DNA of 64,000 nt from Aquipseudomonas alcaligenes. GTDB lineage: Bacteria > Pseudomonadota > Gammaproteobacteria > Pseudomonadales > Pseudomonadaceae. How positions within the stretch are numbered: position 1 is the stretch's first letter; each line of letters opens with the position of its first letter. The stretch is from NCBI RefSeq assembly GCF_003205495.1, contig NZ_QJRX01000002.1, positions 248,001 to 312,000 of the forward strand, written 5' to 3'. Shown here in pieces: positions 51,207 to 61,741 of the stretch. A program made the position numbers and the translations under genes. The notes beneath the pieces are model-generated. The model saw only the letters and a list, made by a program, of their open reading frames with translations. It did no database searches and was not told the DNA's origin.

Positions 51207-52254
51207 TCGTTACATCGGCAGCAGTGTGTTCTTCGCCATCCTGGCGGTGCTCGGCATCATCGTCGGGCTGGCCCTGCTGTTCGCCTTCATCGACGAACTG
51301 GGCGACGTCGGCGACAACTACGGCACCCTGGAAGCACTGGTCTACGTACTGCTGACCCTGCCGCGGCGTGCCTACGAGATGCTGCCGATGGCGGCGCTGA
51401 TCGGCTGCCTGATCGGCCTCGGCAGCCTGGCCAGCAGCAGCGAGCTGACCATCATGCGCGCCGCCGGCGTGTCGGTCGGGCGCATCGTCTGGGCGGTGAT
51501 GAAGCCCATGCTGGTGCTGATGCTGGTCGGCCTGCTGGTCGGTGAATACCTGGCGCCCTGGAGCGAGAGCCAGGCCCAGGCCCATCGCTCGCTGGCCCAG
51601 GGTGGCGGCGAGGCGCAGAGCTCCAAGCGCGGCCTGTGGCATCGCCAGGGCCAGGAGTACGTGCACATCAACGCCGTGCAGCCGGGTGGCAAGCTGCTCG
51701 GCGTGACCCGCTACCAGTTCGATGGCGAGCGCAAGCTGCTGTCCGCCAGCTTCGCCCGCCGTGCCCAGTACCAGGGCGACCACTGGCTGCTGGAAGAGGT
51801 GCAGACCACCCACTTCCGCGAGCGCAGCACCGAAGTGCTCAAGGCTGCCAGCGAACGCTGGGACGTCGAGCTCAAGCCCGAGCTGCTCGGCACCGTGGTG
51901 CTGGAGCCCGATGCCCTGTCGATCAGCGGGCTGTGGCGCTACATCCACTATCTCGGCGAGCAGGGCCTGAACAACGGCAACTACTGGCTGGCGTTCTGGA
52001 CCAAGGTGCTGCAGCCGCTGGTGACCGCGGCGCTGGTGCTGATGGCGATTTCCTTCATCTTCGGCCCGCTGCGTTCGGTGACCCTCGGCCAGCGTGTGTT
52101 CACCGGCGTGCTGGTGGGCTTCGTGTTCCGCATCGCCCAGGACCTGCTGGGGCCGTCCAGTCTGGTGTTCGGCTTCGCGCCGCTGCTGGCGGTGGCGGTG
52201 CCGGCGGCGATCTGCGCCCTGGCCGGGGTGGTGCTGCTCAGGCGCGCGGCCTGA
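51193..52254 (+). CDS. lptG: LPS export ABC transporter permease LptG
   Basis: 353 residues. MGRLDRYIGSSVFFAILAVLGIIVGL opens the first membrane helix; the gate region and periplasmic domain (RGLWHRQGQEYVHINAVQPGG) match LptG. It forms the LPS export channel with LptF, and the 14-bp overlap suggests coupled translation. A strong terminator follows. Confidence 0.96.
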   Translation: MGRLDRYIGSSVFFAILAVLGIIVGLALLFAFIDELGDVGDNYGTLEALVYVLLTLPRRAYEMLPMAALIGCLIGLGSLASSSELTIMRAAGVSVGRIVWAVMKPMLVLMLVGLLVGEYLAPWSESQAQAHRSLAQGGGEAQSSKRGLWHRQGQEYVHINAVQPGGKLLGVTRYQFDGERKLLSASFARRAQYQGDHWLLEEVQTTHFRERSTEVLKAASERWDVELKPELLGTVVLEPDALSISGLWRYIHYLGEQGLNNGNYWLAFWTKVLQPLVTAALVLMAISFIFGPLRSVTLGQRVFTGVLVGFVFRIAQDLLGPSSLVFGFAPLLAVAVPAAICALAGVVLLRRAA

Positions 52255-52268
52255 CCCCCGCAGGCAGG

Positions 52269-52300
52269 AAAAGGCCGGGCATTGCCCGGCCTTTTTGTTT
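52269..52300. terminator. Bidirectional intrinsic terminator
   Basis: AAAAGGCCGGGC, loop ATT, GCCCGGCCTTTTT: a 12-bp stem with A and T tracts, between lptG (plus) and the Hsp70-like gene (minus). Confidence 0.92.
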
Positions 52301-52305
52301 GCGCC

Positions 52306-53571
52306 TCAGCCGTAGCGCCGGCGCGCCTCGATGGCCAGGCCGCTGCCGATGCTGCCGAAGCTGTTGCCCTCGGTGGCGCGGGCGTTGGGCAGCAGGGCGG
52401 CGACGCTCTGGCGCAGGGCCGGCACGGCGCTGGAGCCGCCGGTGAAGAAGATGGTATCGACTGCGGCATGATCCACGCCGGCGCTTCTGAGCAGCTCGTC
52501 GACCCCGGTGCGGATGCGTTGCAGCAGGCCGTCGATGGCCTGGTCGAACAGCGGCCGGTCGAGCATGGCGACCAGGCCATCCTCGACACGTGCCAGGTCG
52601 ATCAGGTGCTCGTCCCGCTCGGTCAGGCTGATCTTCGCGTCCTCCACCTGCATGGCCAGCCAGTGGCCGGCGCGCTGTTCGGTGAGGCGCAGCAGGCGAT
52701 CGACACCGGTCGGGTCGACGATGTCGTAGCGCATGTTCTTCAGCGCCAGCTGGGCCTTCTGCGCATACACCGCATTGATGGTGTGCCAGGTGGCCAGGTT
52801 GAGGTGGTGGCTGGTCGGCATCAGCGCGTCGCTCTTCATCCGGCTGCCATAGCCGAACAGCGGCATCACCCCGTCCAGGCTCAGCTGCTTGTCGAAGTCG
52901 GTGCCGCCGATATGCACGCCGCCGGTGGCCAGGATGTCGTCCTGGCGCTCGCTCAGCTCGCGGCGCTGCGGCGCCAGGCGCACCAGGGAGAAGTCCGAGG
53001 TACCACCGCCGATGTCGACGATCAGCACCAGTTCCTCGCGGGTGATGCTGCGTTCGTAGTCGAAGGCCGCGGCGATCGGCTCGAACTGGAAGGACACCTC
53101 CTTGAAGCCGAGCTTGTGCGCCACCGCCTGCAGGGTGTTGGCGGCCTCGGCGTCGGCGAGCGGGTCGTCGTCGACGAAGAACACCGGGCGGCCCAGCACC
53201 ACCTGCTCGAACTCGCGGCCGGCCTGGGCCTCGGCGCGCTTCTTCAGTTCGCCGATGAAGAAGCCGAGCAGGTCGCGAAACGGCAGGGCGCTGCCCAGCA
53301 CGGTGGTCTCGCTCTTCAGCAGCTTGGAGCCGAGCAGGCTCTTCAGCGAGCGCATCAGGCGCCCCTCGTAGCCATCGAGGTATTCGGCCAGGGCCCGGCG
53401 GCCGTAGACCGGGCGGCGCTCCTCGGTGTTGAAGAAGATCACCGAGGGCAGGGTGATCTTGCCGTCCTCCAGCTCCAGCAGCGGCTCCAGGTCCGGCCGC
53501 CACCAGCCGACGGTGGAGTTGGAGGTGCCGAAGTCGATGCCCAGGGCGTTGGCGGGGAGCGGATGGTTCAT
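52306..53571 (-). CDS. Hsp70-family protein (YegD-like)
   Basis: 421 residues. An actin-like ATPase with phosphate 1 (IDFGTSNSTVGWW), phosphate 2 (LIVDIGGGTSDFSLVRL) and adenosine (FFTGGSSAVPALRQ) motifs. It lacks the C-terminal substrate-binding and lid domains of DnaK, like YegD, so it is a nucleotide-binding chaperone relative of unknown client. ATG 53571 (MNHPLPANALG) is chosen because the ATPase begins directly after it. Confidence 0.9.
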   Translation of the reverse strand: MNHPLPANALGIDFGTSNSTVGWWRPDLEPLLELEDGKITLPSVIFFNTEERRPVYGRRALAEYLDGYEGRLMRSLKSLLGSKLLKSETTVLGSALPFRDLLGFFIGELKKRAEAQAGREFEQVVLGRPVFFVDDDPLADAEAANTLQAVAHKLGFKEVSFQFEPIAAAFDYERSITREELVLIVDIGGGTSDFSLVRLAPQRRELSERQDDILATGGVHIGGTDFDKQLSLDGVMPLFGYGSRMKSDALMPTSHHLNLATWHTINAVYAQKAQLALKNMRYDIVDPTGVDRLLRLTEQRAGHWLAMQVEDAKISLTERDEHLIDLARVEDGLVAMLDRPLFDQAIDGLLQRIRTGVDELLRSAGVDHAAVDTIFFTGGSSAVPALRQSVAALLPNARATEGNSFGSIGSGLAIEARRRYG

Positions 53572-53730
53572 GGCGCGGCGGTTCCGGAAAAAACGGCCGC
53601 GCATTCTATGCGAGTACCCGGGCGCGTGCGCGGGCAATCGTCGGCTGGAGTGATGGCCAAGTGCTAGGCTCAGAATGGGCGGCCTAAGTGGTAGTCAGAC
53701 GGGCCTGCCATGTCGACCGGGAGTCATCTG

Positions 53731-54657
53731 ATGCGTTTGCCCCTTTCGTCCTGTCTGGGCTTTGCCTTGCTCTGCTCGCTGGGCGTCGCGGCCCGTGCCG
53801 ATTGCGTCAGCCTGGTGTCCGGCGCCGGTGGCGCGGCCTTCTGGCACGGTGTCGAGCAGGGCGCCCGGCAGGCAGCCCAGGAGACCGGGCTGCAGCTGTA
53901 TTTTCGCGGGCCGAGCAAGGAAACCGATCCCCAGGCGCAATTGCGCATCGTCGAACGCATGCTCGCGCACGGCTGTCGCGCGCTGATAGTCGCGCCCAGC
54001 GGCGCGGCTGTCGCCGAACGCATGCGCCAGCTGAAGGACCAGGGCATCGCCGTGCTTTATATCGATCGTGACCTGGGCGGTGACGAGGTGATAGGCGCCG
54101 TGGTGACCGACAACCACCAGGCCGGTCTGCTGGCCGCTCGGCAGATGGCGCGGCTGCTGCGGGGGCGCAGTCGGGTCGGCGTGCTGCGTCCCGACTCCCA
54201 GGCCAGTTCGGTGGCCGAGCGCAGCGCCGGTTTCATTCAGGGGGCGCGCGAGGCCGGCCTGGACGTGGCGCTGGAGGCACGCCTGCCGGTGCACGACTAC
54301 ATGCCCAGCGCGGCCGATCTGCAAGTGCTGGAGACCCTGGACGGCCTCTTCACGGTCAACGAGCGCACCACCCAGAGTGCCCTGGCGGTACTGCGCCGCG
54401 CCGGGCGCAGCGGGCAGTTGGTGCATATAGGTTTCGATGCCGACCCTCTGCTGGTCGAGGCCCTGCGCCGTGGTGAGCTGGCCGCCCTGCTGCTGCAGCA
54501 GCCCTGGGAAATGGGCTATCGCAGCGTGTGGGCGGCCCACCAGTATTTGCGTGGCGCCAGGCCCGGCCCGCGCCACGAGCCGCTGGCGGCGCTCTACGTG
54601 GATGCTCAGCGTCTGGACGACCCCGCCATTCGCCACCTGCTGCCCCTGGCGGACTAG
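53731..54657 (+). CDS. Periplasmic sugar-binding-type (type 1) solute-binding protein
   Basis: 308 residues from ATG 53731 (after GGGAG), which starts a signal peptide ending near AARA; ATG 53710 would add seven residues before the signal. The mature part follows the ribose-binding-like pattern: FWHGVEQGARQAAQETG, GCRALIVAPSG, VLYIDRDLGG, AVVTDNHQAGLLAARQM and VGVLRPDSQASSVAERSAGF. There are no permease or ATPase genes nearby, so it may serve a sensor or a distant transporter. Confidence 0.85.
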   Translation: MRLPLSSCLGFALLCSLGVAARADCVSLVSGAGGAAFWHGVEQGARQAAQETGLQLYFRGPSKETDPQAQLRIVERMLAHGCRALIVAPSGAAVAERMRQLKDQGIAVLYIDRDLGGDEVIGAVVTDNHQAGLLAARQMARLLRGRSRVGVLRPDSQASSVAERSAGFIQGAREAGLDVALEARLPVHDYMPSAADLQVLETLDGLFTVNERTTQSALAVLRRAGRSGQLVHIGFDADPLLVEALRRGELAALLLQQPWEMGYRSVWAAHQYLRGARPGPRHEPLAALYVDAQRLDDPAIRHLLPLAD

Positions 54658-54740
54658 CCGGCCAAGCCGACGAACAGCGCTCCCGCTGGCGGCGCGCGAG
54701 CGCTGCTGGACTAGGCTGAAGCCATGGGAGGGCGGTGCGG

Positions 54741-55481
54741 ATGCGTGCATCGGTGCGGGTCTGGATATTCTGCTGCGTTCTGTGGCCGCTGCTGGCGGTG
54801 GCCGAGCTGCGCCTGCTGACCGAGCAGGCCCCGCCCACCAGCTTCCTGCGCGATGGCCAGCCCGACGGCTACTCGGTGGAAGTGGTGCGCGAACTGCTCC
54901 GGCGCACCGGCAGCCAGGCCAGTATCGAGCTGCTGCCCTGGACCCGCGCCTACTCCCTGGCCAAGAGCGAGGCCGATACCGGCCTGTTCGCGGTGGTGCG
55001 CACCACCGAGCGCGAGGCGCTGTTCCAGTGGGTCGGGCCGATCCTGCAGGGGGCGACGCGCTTCTACTCGCTGAAGAGCAGCAACTTGCGCATCGACAGC
55101 CTGGAGGACGCGGCCCGCGCCGGCACCCTGGCCCTGCCCAAACAGTGGTACAGCTACGAGACCCTGCAGCGCATGGGCTTCACCAACCTGTACGGCGTGC
55201 CCAGCTCCCGGCAGATGGTGACCATGCTCAAGCACGGCCGGGTCAAGCTGATCGCCACCTAGGACCTGACCCTGCGCGAGGAGCTGGCCACTGGCGGGCT
55301 GACCCCGGAAGAGGTGCAGGGGCACCTGGCCTTCATGCAATCCGACTACTACATCGCCTTCTCGCCGCAGACCGCGCCAGCGTTGGTCGAGCGCTGGCGG
55401 CGCGAGCTCGATGGCATGCGCCGCGACGGCAGCCTGGAGGCCATCCTGCGCCGCTGGTTACCCTCGGCCAGGTTGCATTGA
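54741..55481 (+). pseudogene. Family 3 solute-binding protein interrupted by an amber codon
   Basis: ATG 54741 opens a signal peptide (to about AVAE) and a type 3 solute-binding protein (LTEQAPPTSFLRDGQPDGYSVEVV, LPWTRAYSLAKSEADTGLF). At codon 174 (55260-55262) the frame meets TAG, but it continues in the same frame for 72 more residues (DLTLREELATGGLTPEE ... AFMQSDYYIAFSPQ ... LRRWLPSARLH) to a TGA at 55481. The 246-codon full frame has the normal family length, and paralogues have an acidic residue at this place, so one GAG-to-TAG change explains it. The product is probably truncated by a third. Confidence 0.85.
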
Positions 55482-55566
55482 GCGGCAGGGACAGCGAGGT
55501 GCGCGGGTGAAAATGTTGCGGCGCCATCCGTCGCTGAAAGCGGAGTGCAAGGCGGATGGGTGTATA

Positions 55567-55606
55567 TGTAGTTTTACTACATGACGAGTTTTGTAGTTTT
55601 GCTACA
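55567..55606 (+). promoter_or_regulatory. Two 15-bp palindromic operators upstream of the oxaloacetate decarboxylase gene
   Basis: TGTAGTTTTACTACA (55567-55581, perfect 6-bp arms) and TGTAGTTTTGCTACA (55592-55606, one mismatch) lie 25 bp apart centre to centre, in phase to within about half a helical turn. ATGACG-N18-CATAAT (55581-55610) is a possible promoter through the second site. A third copy lies inside the gene at 55799-55813. Confidence 0.75.
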
Positions 55607-55649
55607 TAATTCGCCGGGATAACCGAGAACGACCTGCAGAATGCCTTCC

Positions 55650-56513
55650 ATGCCAATAGCCTCACACCATGATCTCCGCGCCCAGTTCCGTGCGCTTCTG
55701 GCCTCGGATGCCTGCTACCACACGGCATCGGTGTTCGACCCGATGTCCGCCCGGATTGCCGCCGACCTCGGATTCGAGGTCGGTATCCTGGGCGGTTCTG
55801 TAGCTTCACTACAAGTTCTGGCCGCGCCGGACTTCGCCCTGATCAGCCTCAGCGAGTTCGTCGAGCAGGCCACCCGCATCGGCCGGGTGGCACGCCTGCC
55901 GGTGATCGCCGACGCCGACCACGGCTACGGCAACGCGCTCAACGTGATGCGCACGGTGGTCGAGCTGGAGCGCGCCGGCATCGCCGCGCTGACCCTCGAG
56001 GACACCTTGCTGCCGGCCCAGTTCGGTCGCAAGTCCACCGACCTGATCGGCATCGACGAAGGCGTCGGCAAGATCCGCGCGGCACTGGAAGCGCGGGTCG
56101 ACCCGGACCTGGCGATCATCGCCCGTACCCACGCCGGGGTACTCGAGGTCGACGAGGTGATCCGCCGTACCGTCGCCTATCAGGAGGCCGGCGCTGACGC
56201 GATCTGCATGGTCGGGGTGGGCGACTTCGAGCACCTGGAGGCGATCGCGCAGCACCTCAGCGTGCCGCTGATGCTGGTCAGCTATGGCAACCCCTCGCTG
56301 CGCGACGACGCACGCCTGGCCAGCCTCGGCGTGCGCATCGTGGTGGACGGCCACGCCGCCTACTTCGCCGCGATCAAGGCCACCTACGACTGCCTGCGCG
56401 AGCAGCGCGGCATCCCCGCCAGCGATCACAACGCCACCGAGCTGACGCACAAGTACACCCAGCCCGAGGACTACATCGTCTGGGCCCGCGAGTACATGAA
56501 CGTCAAGGAGTAG
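55650..56513 (+). CDS. Oxaloacetate decarboxylase of the isocitrate lyase/PEP mutase superfamily
   Basis: 287 residues from ATG 55650 ([17 protein letters not shown]), closely resembling P. aeruginosa PA4872, a Mg2+-dependent oxaloacetate decarboxylase. The superfamily barrel shows [24 protein letters not shown], the metal loop [25 protein letters not shown], and IIARTHAG. An upstream in-frame ATG at 55641 adds three residues. Codons around 55796-55816 are unusually A/T-rich and coincide with a palindrome. Confidence 0.92.
   Translation: MPIASHHDLRAQFRALLASDACYHTASVFDPMSARIAADLGFEVGILGGSVASLQVLAAPDFALISLSEFVEQATRIGRVARLPVIADADHGYGNALNVMRTVVELERAGIAALTLEDTLLPAQFGRKSTDLIGIDEGVGKIRAALEARVDPDLAIIARTHAGVLEVDEVIRRTVAYQEAGADAICMVGVGDFEHLEAIAQHLSVPLMLVSYGNPSLRDDARLASLGVRIVVDGHAAYFAAIKATYDCLREQRGIPASDHNATELTHKYTQPEDYIVWAREYMNVKE
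55799..55813 (+). promoter_or_regulatory. Intragenic third copy of the TGTAG...CTACA operator
   Basis: TGTAGCTTCACTACA, with the same arms as the upstream pair except one base, lies about 150 bp inside the coding sequence. The codons over and beside it (TCT GTA GCT TCA CTA CAA GTT) are rare in this genome's GC-rich genes, showing the DNA sequence is constrained beyond its protein meaning. Confidence 0.7.
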
Positions 56514-57240
56514 CGATCTCCTGCTCGATCAGGCGCTGCAGCGAGCCGTCCCGGCGCATGTCCTTCAGGGCCTGGTCGAAGCGCTGCAGCAGCGCGCCCT
56601 GGCCGGCCTGCTTGGCGAATACCAGGTAGGTGGGGTTGATGCTCAGCGGCCGCGGCAGGGCGACCAGTTGCTCCAGCCCCGGCAGGGCCAGCAGGCGCTG
56701 GCCGGCCAGCTCGATGGCGATCACCGCGTCCAGCCGGCCGGAGGCCAGCTTGCGCAGGTTGGCTTCGTCCGCGCTGCCTTCCTGGGTCTCGATCTGCCCG
56801 GTGCGTGCGGCCTGATCGAACTCCTCCGTGTAGCTCCAGCCGCGAATCACCCCGACGCGCTTACCGTGCAGGTCCGCGATGCCGCGGAAGTCGAAGGCTC
56901 GCTCGCGTTGCACGTAGAGCAGCAGGCGCTCCTCGAAGATCGGCGCGGAGTAGTCGAACACCCTGAGCCGCTCGGCGTTCTTGTAGATGCCGCCAATGCC
57001 CAGTTCACCGGCGGCGCCCCTGAGCAGGGCGCGCTTCCAGGGCATGGCCTGGATCGCCAGCGGTTCGCCGAGGCGGGCGAACACCGCCTGCAGCAGGAGC
57101 GGGTAGAGCCCCCGGGGCTGGCCATCCTGCTGGTACATGAAGGGGGGATTGGCGTTGTCGATGGCGATCAGCGTCTGCGCCCTGGCGGACAGGACGCTGC
57201 AACTGAGCAGGAGAATCGCCAGCAGGCGTAGGCAAGGCAT
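56503..57240 (-). CDS. Exported family 3 solute-binding protein (orphan)
   Basis: 245 residues with a signal peptide (1 to about 21, ending SARAQ) and a complete SBP_bac_3 domain: [42 protein letters not shown] and [16 protein letters not shown]. No permease or ATPase is adjacent. The open frame continues upstream, but ATG 57240 starts the signal. It overlaps the convergent decarboxylase gene by 11 bp. Ligand unknown. Confidence 0.88.
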   Translation of the reverse strand: MPCLRLLAILLLSCSVLSARAQTLIAIDNANPPFMYQQDGQPRGLYPLLLQAVFARLGEPLAIQAMPWKRALLRGAAGELGIGGIYKNAERLRVFDYSAPIFEERLLLYVQRERAFDFRGIADLHGKRVGVIRGWSYTEEFDQAARTGQIETQEGSADEANLRKLASGRLDAVIAIELAGQRLLALPGLEQLVALPRPLSINPTYLVFAKQAGQGALLQRFDQALKDMRRDGSLQRLIEQEIATP

Positions 57241-57344
57241 CGATGGGCTTCCGCGGCTGTTGCCGCAAGCATAGCCAGCGGTGCTTGCATTGCCGACAGG
57301 CTGGGCGCATATCTGGAAGCGAGAGCTCATTGCCGGAGGTACCC

Positions 57345-57611
57345 ATGGCCGGAGGCTGGACCAACGACGGCGCGGTGCAGGAACAGATCGACAGCAGCAT
57401 CGAGGACGCCATCGCTCGCGCGCGCAGCCAGCTGCCGCGTGGCGAGAGCCTGAGCCACTGCGCGGAATGCGATGCCCCCATCCCCGAGGCGCGCCGCCAG
57501 GCGGTGCCTGGCGTGCGCCTGTGCGTGAACTGCCAGACGGCCCACGACCAGGAGCAGGCGGCGTTCAGCGGCTACAACCGGCGTGGCAGCAAGGACAGCC
57601 AGCTGCGCTGA
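57345..57611 (+). CDS. DksA/TraR-type zinc finger protein
   Basis: 88 residues. An N-terminal helix (VQEQIDSSIEDAIARARSQLPRG) is followed by the C4 zinc finger HCAECDAPIPEARRQAVPGVRLCVNCQ typical of TraR and YbiI-like proteins. It lacks the long DksA coiled coil with its acidic tip, so it is a short TraR-like member. A CCGGAGG Shine-Dalgarno lies just before ATG 57345. Confidence 0.88.
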   Translation: MAGGWTNDGAVQEQIDSSIEDAIARARSQLPRGESLSHCAECDAPIPEARRQAVPGVRLCVNCQTAHDQEQAAFSGYNRRGSKDSQLR

Positions 57612-58079
57612 TCAGGGGCTGAGCGAGTAGCCGCGGGCGCTCATGCAGTTGATATAGACCTGGCTGGAGCCGCTCTGCGCGGCCTGCTCGCTGCGCCTGT
57701 CCGCGCGCCGCTCGCGGCGCTGGCGCGAACCGCCGACCACCACGCCGGCGGCGGCTGCCTCGCGCGCCTGGTTCTGCCGGTATTGCTGCTTCACATCGTC
57801 GTCGATGCGGTCGTAGACCTCGTCGTGGCGCTGGCCGCGCACCTCGGCGGCGGCCGCCCCCGCCGCTGCACCCACCGCGGCGCCGCGCAGGCGCTCGCCA
57901 CCGCGGGACGAGTCCGACGACGAGGAGGTGCTGCCGGCGGCCTGGCTCTGGCAGGCGGCGATATCGTTCTGGATCTGCTGCTGGGTCTGGCCGTTGAGCG
58001 GGATCAGCGTCTCGGCGCCGGCCATGGTGGTTGCCAGCAAGGAGCAGGCGAGCAGGGTGAGGTGGGGTGACCTGGACAT
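57612..58079 (-). CDS. Exported glycine-zipper-like protein
   Basis: 155 residues. A signal peptide (1 to about 22, AGA) precedes a Gln-rich stretch (NGQTQQQIQNDIAACQSQA), a Ser run, an Ala/Gly zipper (LRGAAVGAAAGAAAAEVRG), a basic Arg-rich region and a C-terminal Cys (INCMSARGYSLSP). It is probably a periplasmic or outer-membrane protein of the YMGG/glycine-zipper group. Function unknown. It is convergent with the zinc-finger gene with no space between stops. Confidence 0.82.
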   Translation of the reverse strand: MSRSPHLTLLACSLLATTMAGAETLIPLNGQTQQQIQNDIAACQSQAAGSTSSSSDSSRGGERLRGAAVGAAAGAAAAEVRGQRHDEVYDRIDDDVKQQYRQNQAREAAAAGVVVGGSRQRRERRADRRSEQAAQSGSSQVYINCMSARGYSLSP

Positions 58080-58176
58080 GGCGATCTCCTTGAGCGCAAC
58101 GGTTCAATCACTCTAGTTGCGGATGCGGGCATCGGCGGCGCAGCGGACGGCTGGTGCTGGTCGCGATTGACGTGCT

Positions 58177-58204
58177 TTGGCAGAATTGTTAGCCACCTTA
58201 TTAT
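58177..58204 (+). promoter_or_regulatory. Promoter of the EamA transporter gene
   Basis: TTGGCA (58177-58182), a 16-bp spacer, TATTAT (58199-58204). The predicted start site is about 58211, only some nine bases before the TTG start codon, and no Shine-Dalgarno is visible. Confidence 0.5.
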
Positions 58205-58219
58205 TAGGCTGTTCTCAAC

Positions 58220-59064
58220 TTGCACGAGCATTCCCGCCCCGGCCTGGGTATCGCGCTGATCCTCGCGGCCGGCCTGCTGCTGTCCAGCCAGGATGCCCTG
58301 GCCAAGACCCTGACCCTTTCCTATCCGCTGTTGCTGGTGGTGTGCCTGCGCTACTTGGCGCAGAGCCTGCTCATGCTGCTGGTGTTCGCCCCGCGTATGG
58401 GCCTGGACCTGGTGCGTACCCGCCGCCCGCTGCTGCAGCTGGCGCGGGGGCTGAGCCTGGTGGGCGTAACCCTGCTGTTCTACGGTGGCCTGCGCTATAT
58501 CCCGCTGGGCGAAGCGACGGCGGTGATCTTCCTGGCGCCGCTGGTGGTGGTGGCGCTCTCGGTGCTGTGGCTGAAGGAGCGGGTCAGCCGCGGCGTGTGG
58601 CTGGCGGTGGGCGGCGGCCTGCTCGGCGTGCTGCTGATCGTGCGTCCCGGCGGCGAGCTGTTCACGCCGGCCAGCCTGTTGCCGCTGGGAGCGGCGTTCT
58701 GCTTCGGCCTGTACCAGCTGCTGACCCGCCGGCTCAGCGCGAGCGATCACCCGGCCACCAGCAATTTCATCACTGCGCTGGTCGGCACCCTGGGAGCCGG
58801 CCTGTTGTTGCCCTGGACCTGGCAGCTGCCGCAGTGGCACGACCTGCTGCTGATGGCCGCGCTCGGGGCGCTGGCGATGAGTGGCCACATGCTGCTCACG
58901 CATGCCTACCGCTACGGCAGCGCCGCCAGCCTGGCCCCTTTCACCTATGGACAGATCCTGATCGCCACCCTGATCGGCGCCCTGGTGTTCGACCACCTGC
59001 CGGATGCCTGGGCCGTGCTCGGCATGGCGGTGATCATGCTCAGCGGCGCCGCGCTGGTCTGGAG

Positions 59065-59080
<16 letters not shown>
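58220..59080 (+). CDS. EamA/DMT-family transporter
   Basis: 286 residues with ten predicted membrane helices in two EamA repeats (about 8-135 and 150-280). It belongs to the drug/metabolite transporter superfamily; the substrate is unknown. The start is uncertain: TTG 58220 ([13 protein letters not shown]) is the only start-like codon before the first helix and has no Shine-Dalgarno. The C-terminus overlaps ureC (convergent) by 16 bp. Confidence 0.88.
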
Positions 59081-60765
<1,685 letters not shown>

Positions 60766-60819
60766 CACATGTTCCTTGTCGGTTGTCCGCTCTCGTGCAG
60801 CACAGGTGCTCGAACAGTT

Positions 60820-60908
60820 CCCTCTCCCATTGATGGGAGAGGGCCAGGGAGAGGGGCTTGGTCTGCTCGCCCTCTCCCCCGGCCCCTCTCCCGCAAGCAG
60901 GAGAGGGG
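60820..60908. repeat. Tandem CCCTCTCCC/GGGAGAGGG hairpin repeats between ureB and ureC
   Basis: CCCTCTCCCAT-TG-ATGGGAGAGGG (60820-60843) has perfect 11-bp arms. Further GGGAGAGGG/GCCCTCTCCC pieces follow, and a second hairpin with arms CCCCTCTCC and GGAGAGGGG (60883-60891, 60900-60908) ends just past the ureB stop. The arm sequence equals that at 4425-4470, so this is a dispersed repeat family. In this place it could terminate, process or stabilise the urease mRNA. Confidence 0.7.
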
Positions 60909-60913
60909 AGGTA

Positions 60914-61219
60914 TTACAGGTCGCCCATCACGCGGCCGGCGAAGCCGAACACCCGGCGTGCGCCGGCCAGTTCCACCAGCTCGACCTCGCGGCTCTGCCC
61001 CGGCTCGAAGCGCACCGCGGTGCCGGCCGGAATATTCAGGCGCATGCCCCGCGCGCTGGCGCGGTCGAAGGCGAGGGCGTCGTTGGTCTCGAAGAAGTGG
61101 TAGTGCGAGCCGACCTGGATCGGCCGGTCGCCGCTGTTGGCCACGCTTAGCCTGAGGGTGCGACGGCCGGCGTTGAGTTCGATCTCGCCGTCCTGGATTT
61201 GGTATTCGCCGGGGATCAT
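60914..61219 (-). CDS. ureB: Urease beta subunit
   Basis: 101 residues, [19 protein letters not shown] then [14 protein letters not shown] and [14 protein letters not shown], all characteristic. A structural subunit of the (alpha-beta-gamma)3 enzyme. It overlaps the upstream acetyltransferase gene by 4 bp (ATGA). Confidence 0.97.
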   Translation of the reverse strand: MIPGEYQIQDGEIELNAGRRTLRLSVANSGDRPIQVGSHYHFFETNDALAFDRASARGMRLNIPAGTAVRFEPGQSREVELVELAGARRVFGFAGRVMGDL

Positions 61220-61728
61220 GGTGCGCTGCGCTCCGGGGTAAGGATCAGTTGCATGAAGGTCAGGTCCAGCCAACGCCCGAACTTGCGACCCACCTGGGGC
61301 ATCTGCCCGGTGATGGCGAAGCCGAGGCGCTGGTGCAGGCCGATCGAGGCGGCGTTTCCACTCTCGATGGCGGCAACCATCACGTGCTTGTCGCAGGCCT
61401 TGGCGCGCTCGATCAACGCGGCCAGCAGCAGCGGGCCGAGGCCTTTGCCGCGCTGGTCGGCGCGGATGTATACCGAATGCTCGACCGTGTGGCAGAAGCC
61501 GTCGAACGGGCGCCAATCGCCGAACGAGGCGTAGCCGACCACCTCGCCTGTCGGGCTCTCGGCTACCAGGATCGGGTAGCCCTGCTGGGCGCGGGCGGCG
61601 AACCAGGCCTGGCGGTTGGCCAGGTCGACCACGTTGTCCATCCAGATCGCGGTGGTGTTTAGCACCGCGTCGTTGAAGATGTCGCGCAGGGCCGGCAGGT
61701 CGGTTTCGGTGGCGTCGCGAATAATCAT
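61216..61728 (-). CDS. GNAT N-acetyltransferase (phosphinothricin/methionine-sulfone type)
   Basis: 170 residues. The acetyl-CoA loop is in [26 protein letters not shown] (R-G-x-G pattern), and [26 protein letters not shown] is the C-terminal family motif. It resembles P. aeruginosa PA4866 (called MddA or Pat), which acetylates methionine sulfoximine, methionine sulfone and similar glutamate analogues. It is embedded between ureA and ureB, in the same position as in P. aeruginosa, and is translationally coupled to ureB. Confidence 0.92.
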   Translation of the reverse strand: MIIRDATETDLPALRDIFNDAVLNTTAIWMDNVVDLANRQAWFAARAQQGYPILVAESPTGEVVGYASFGDWRPFDGFCHTVEHSVYIRADQRGKGLGPLLLAALIERAKACDKHVMVAAIESGNAASIGLHQRLGFAITGQMPQVGRKFGRWLDLTFMQLILTPERSAP

Positions 61729-61741
61729 CTTGGTTCCTCGT

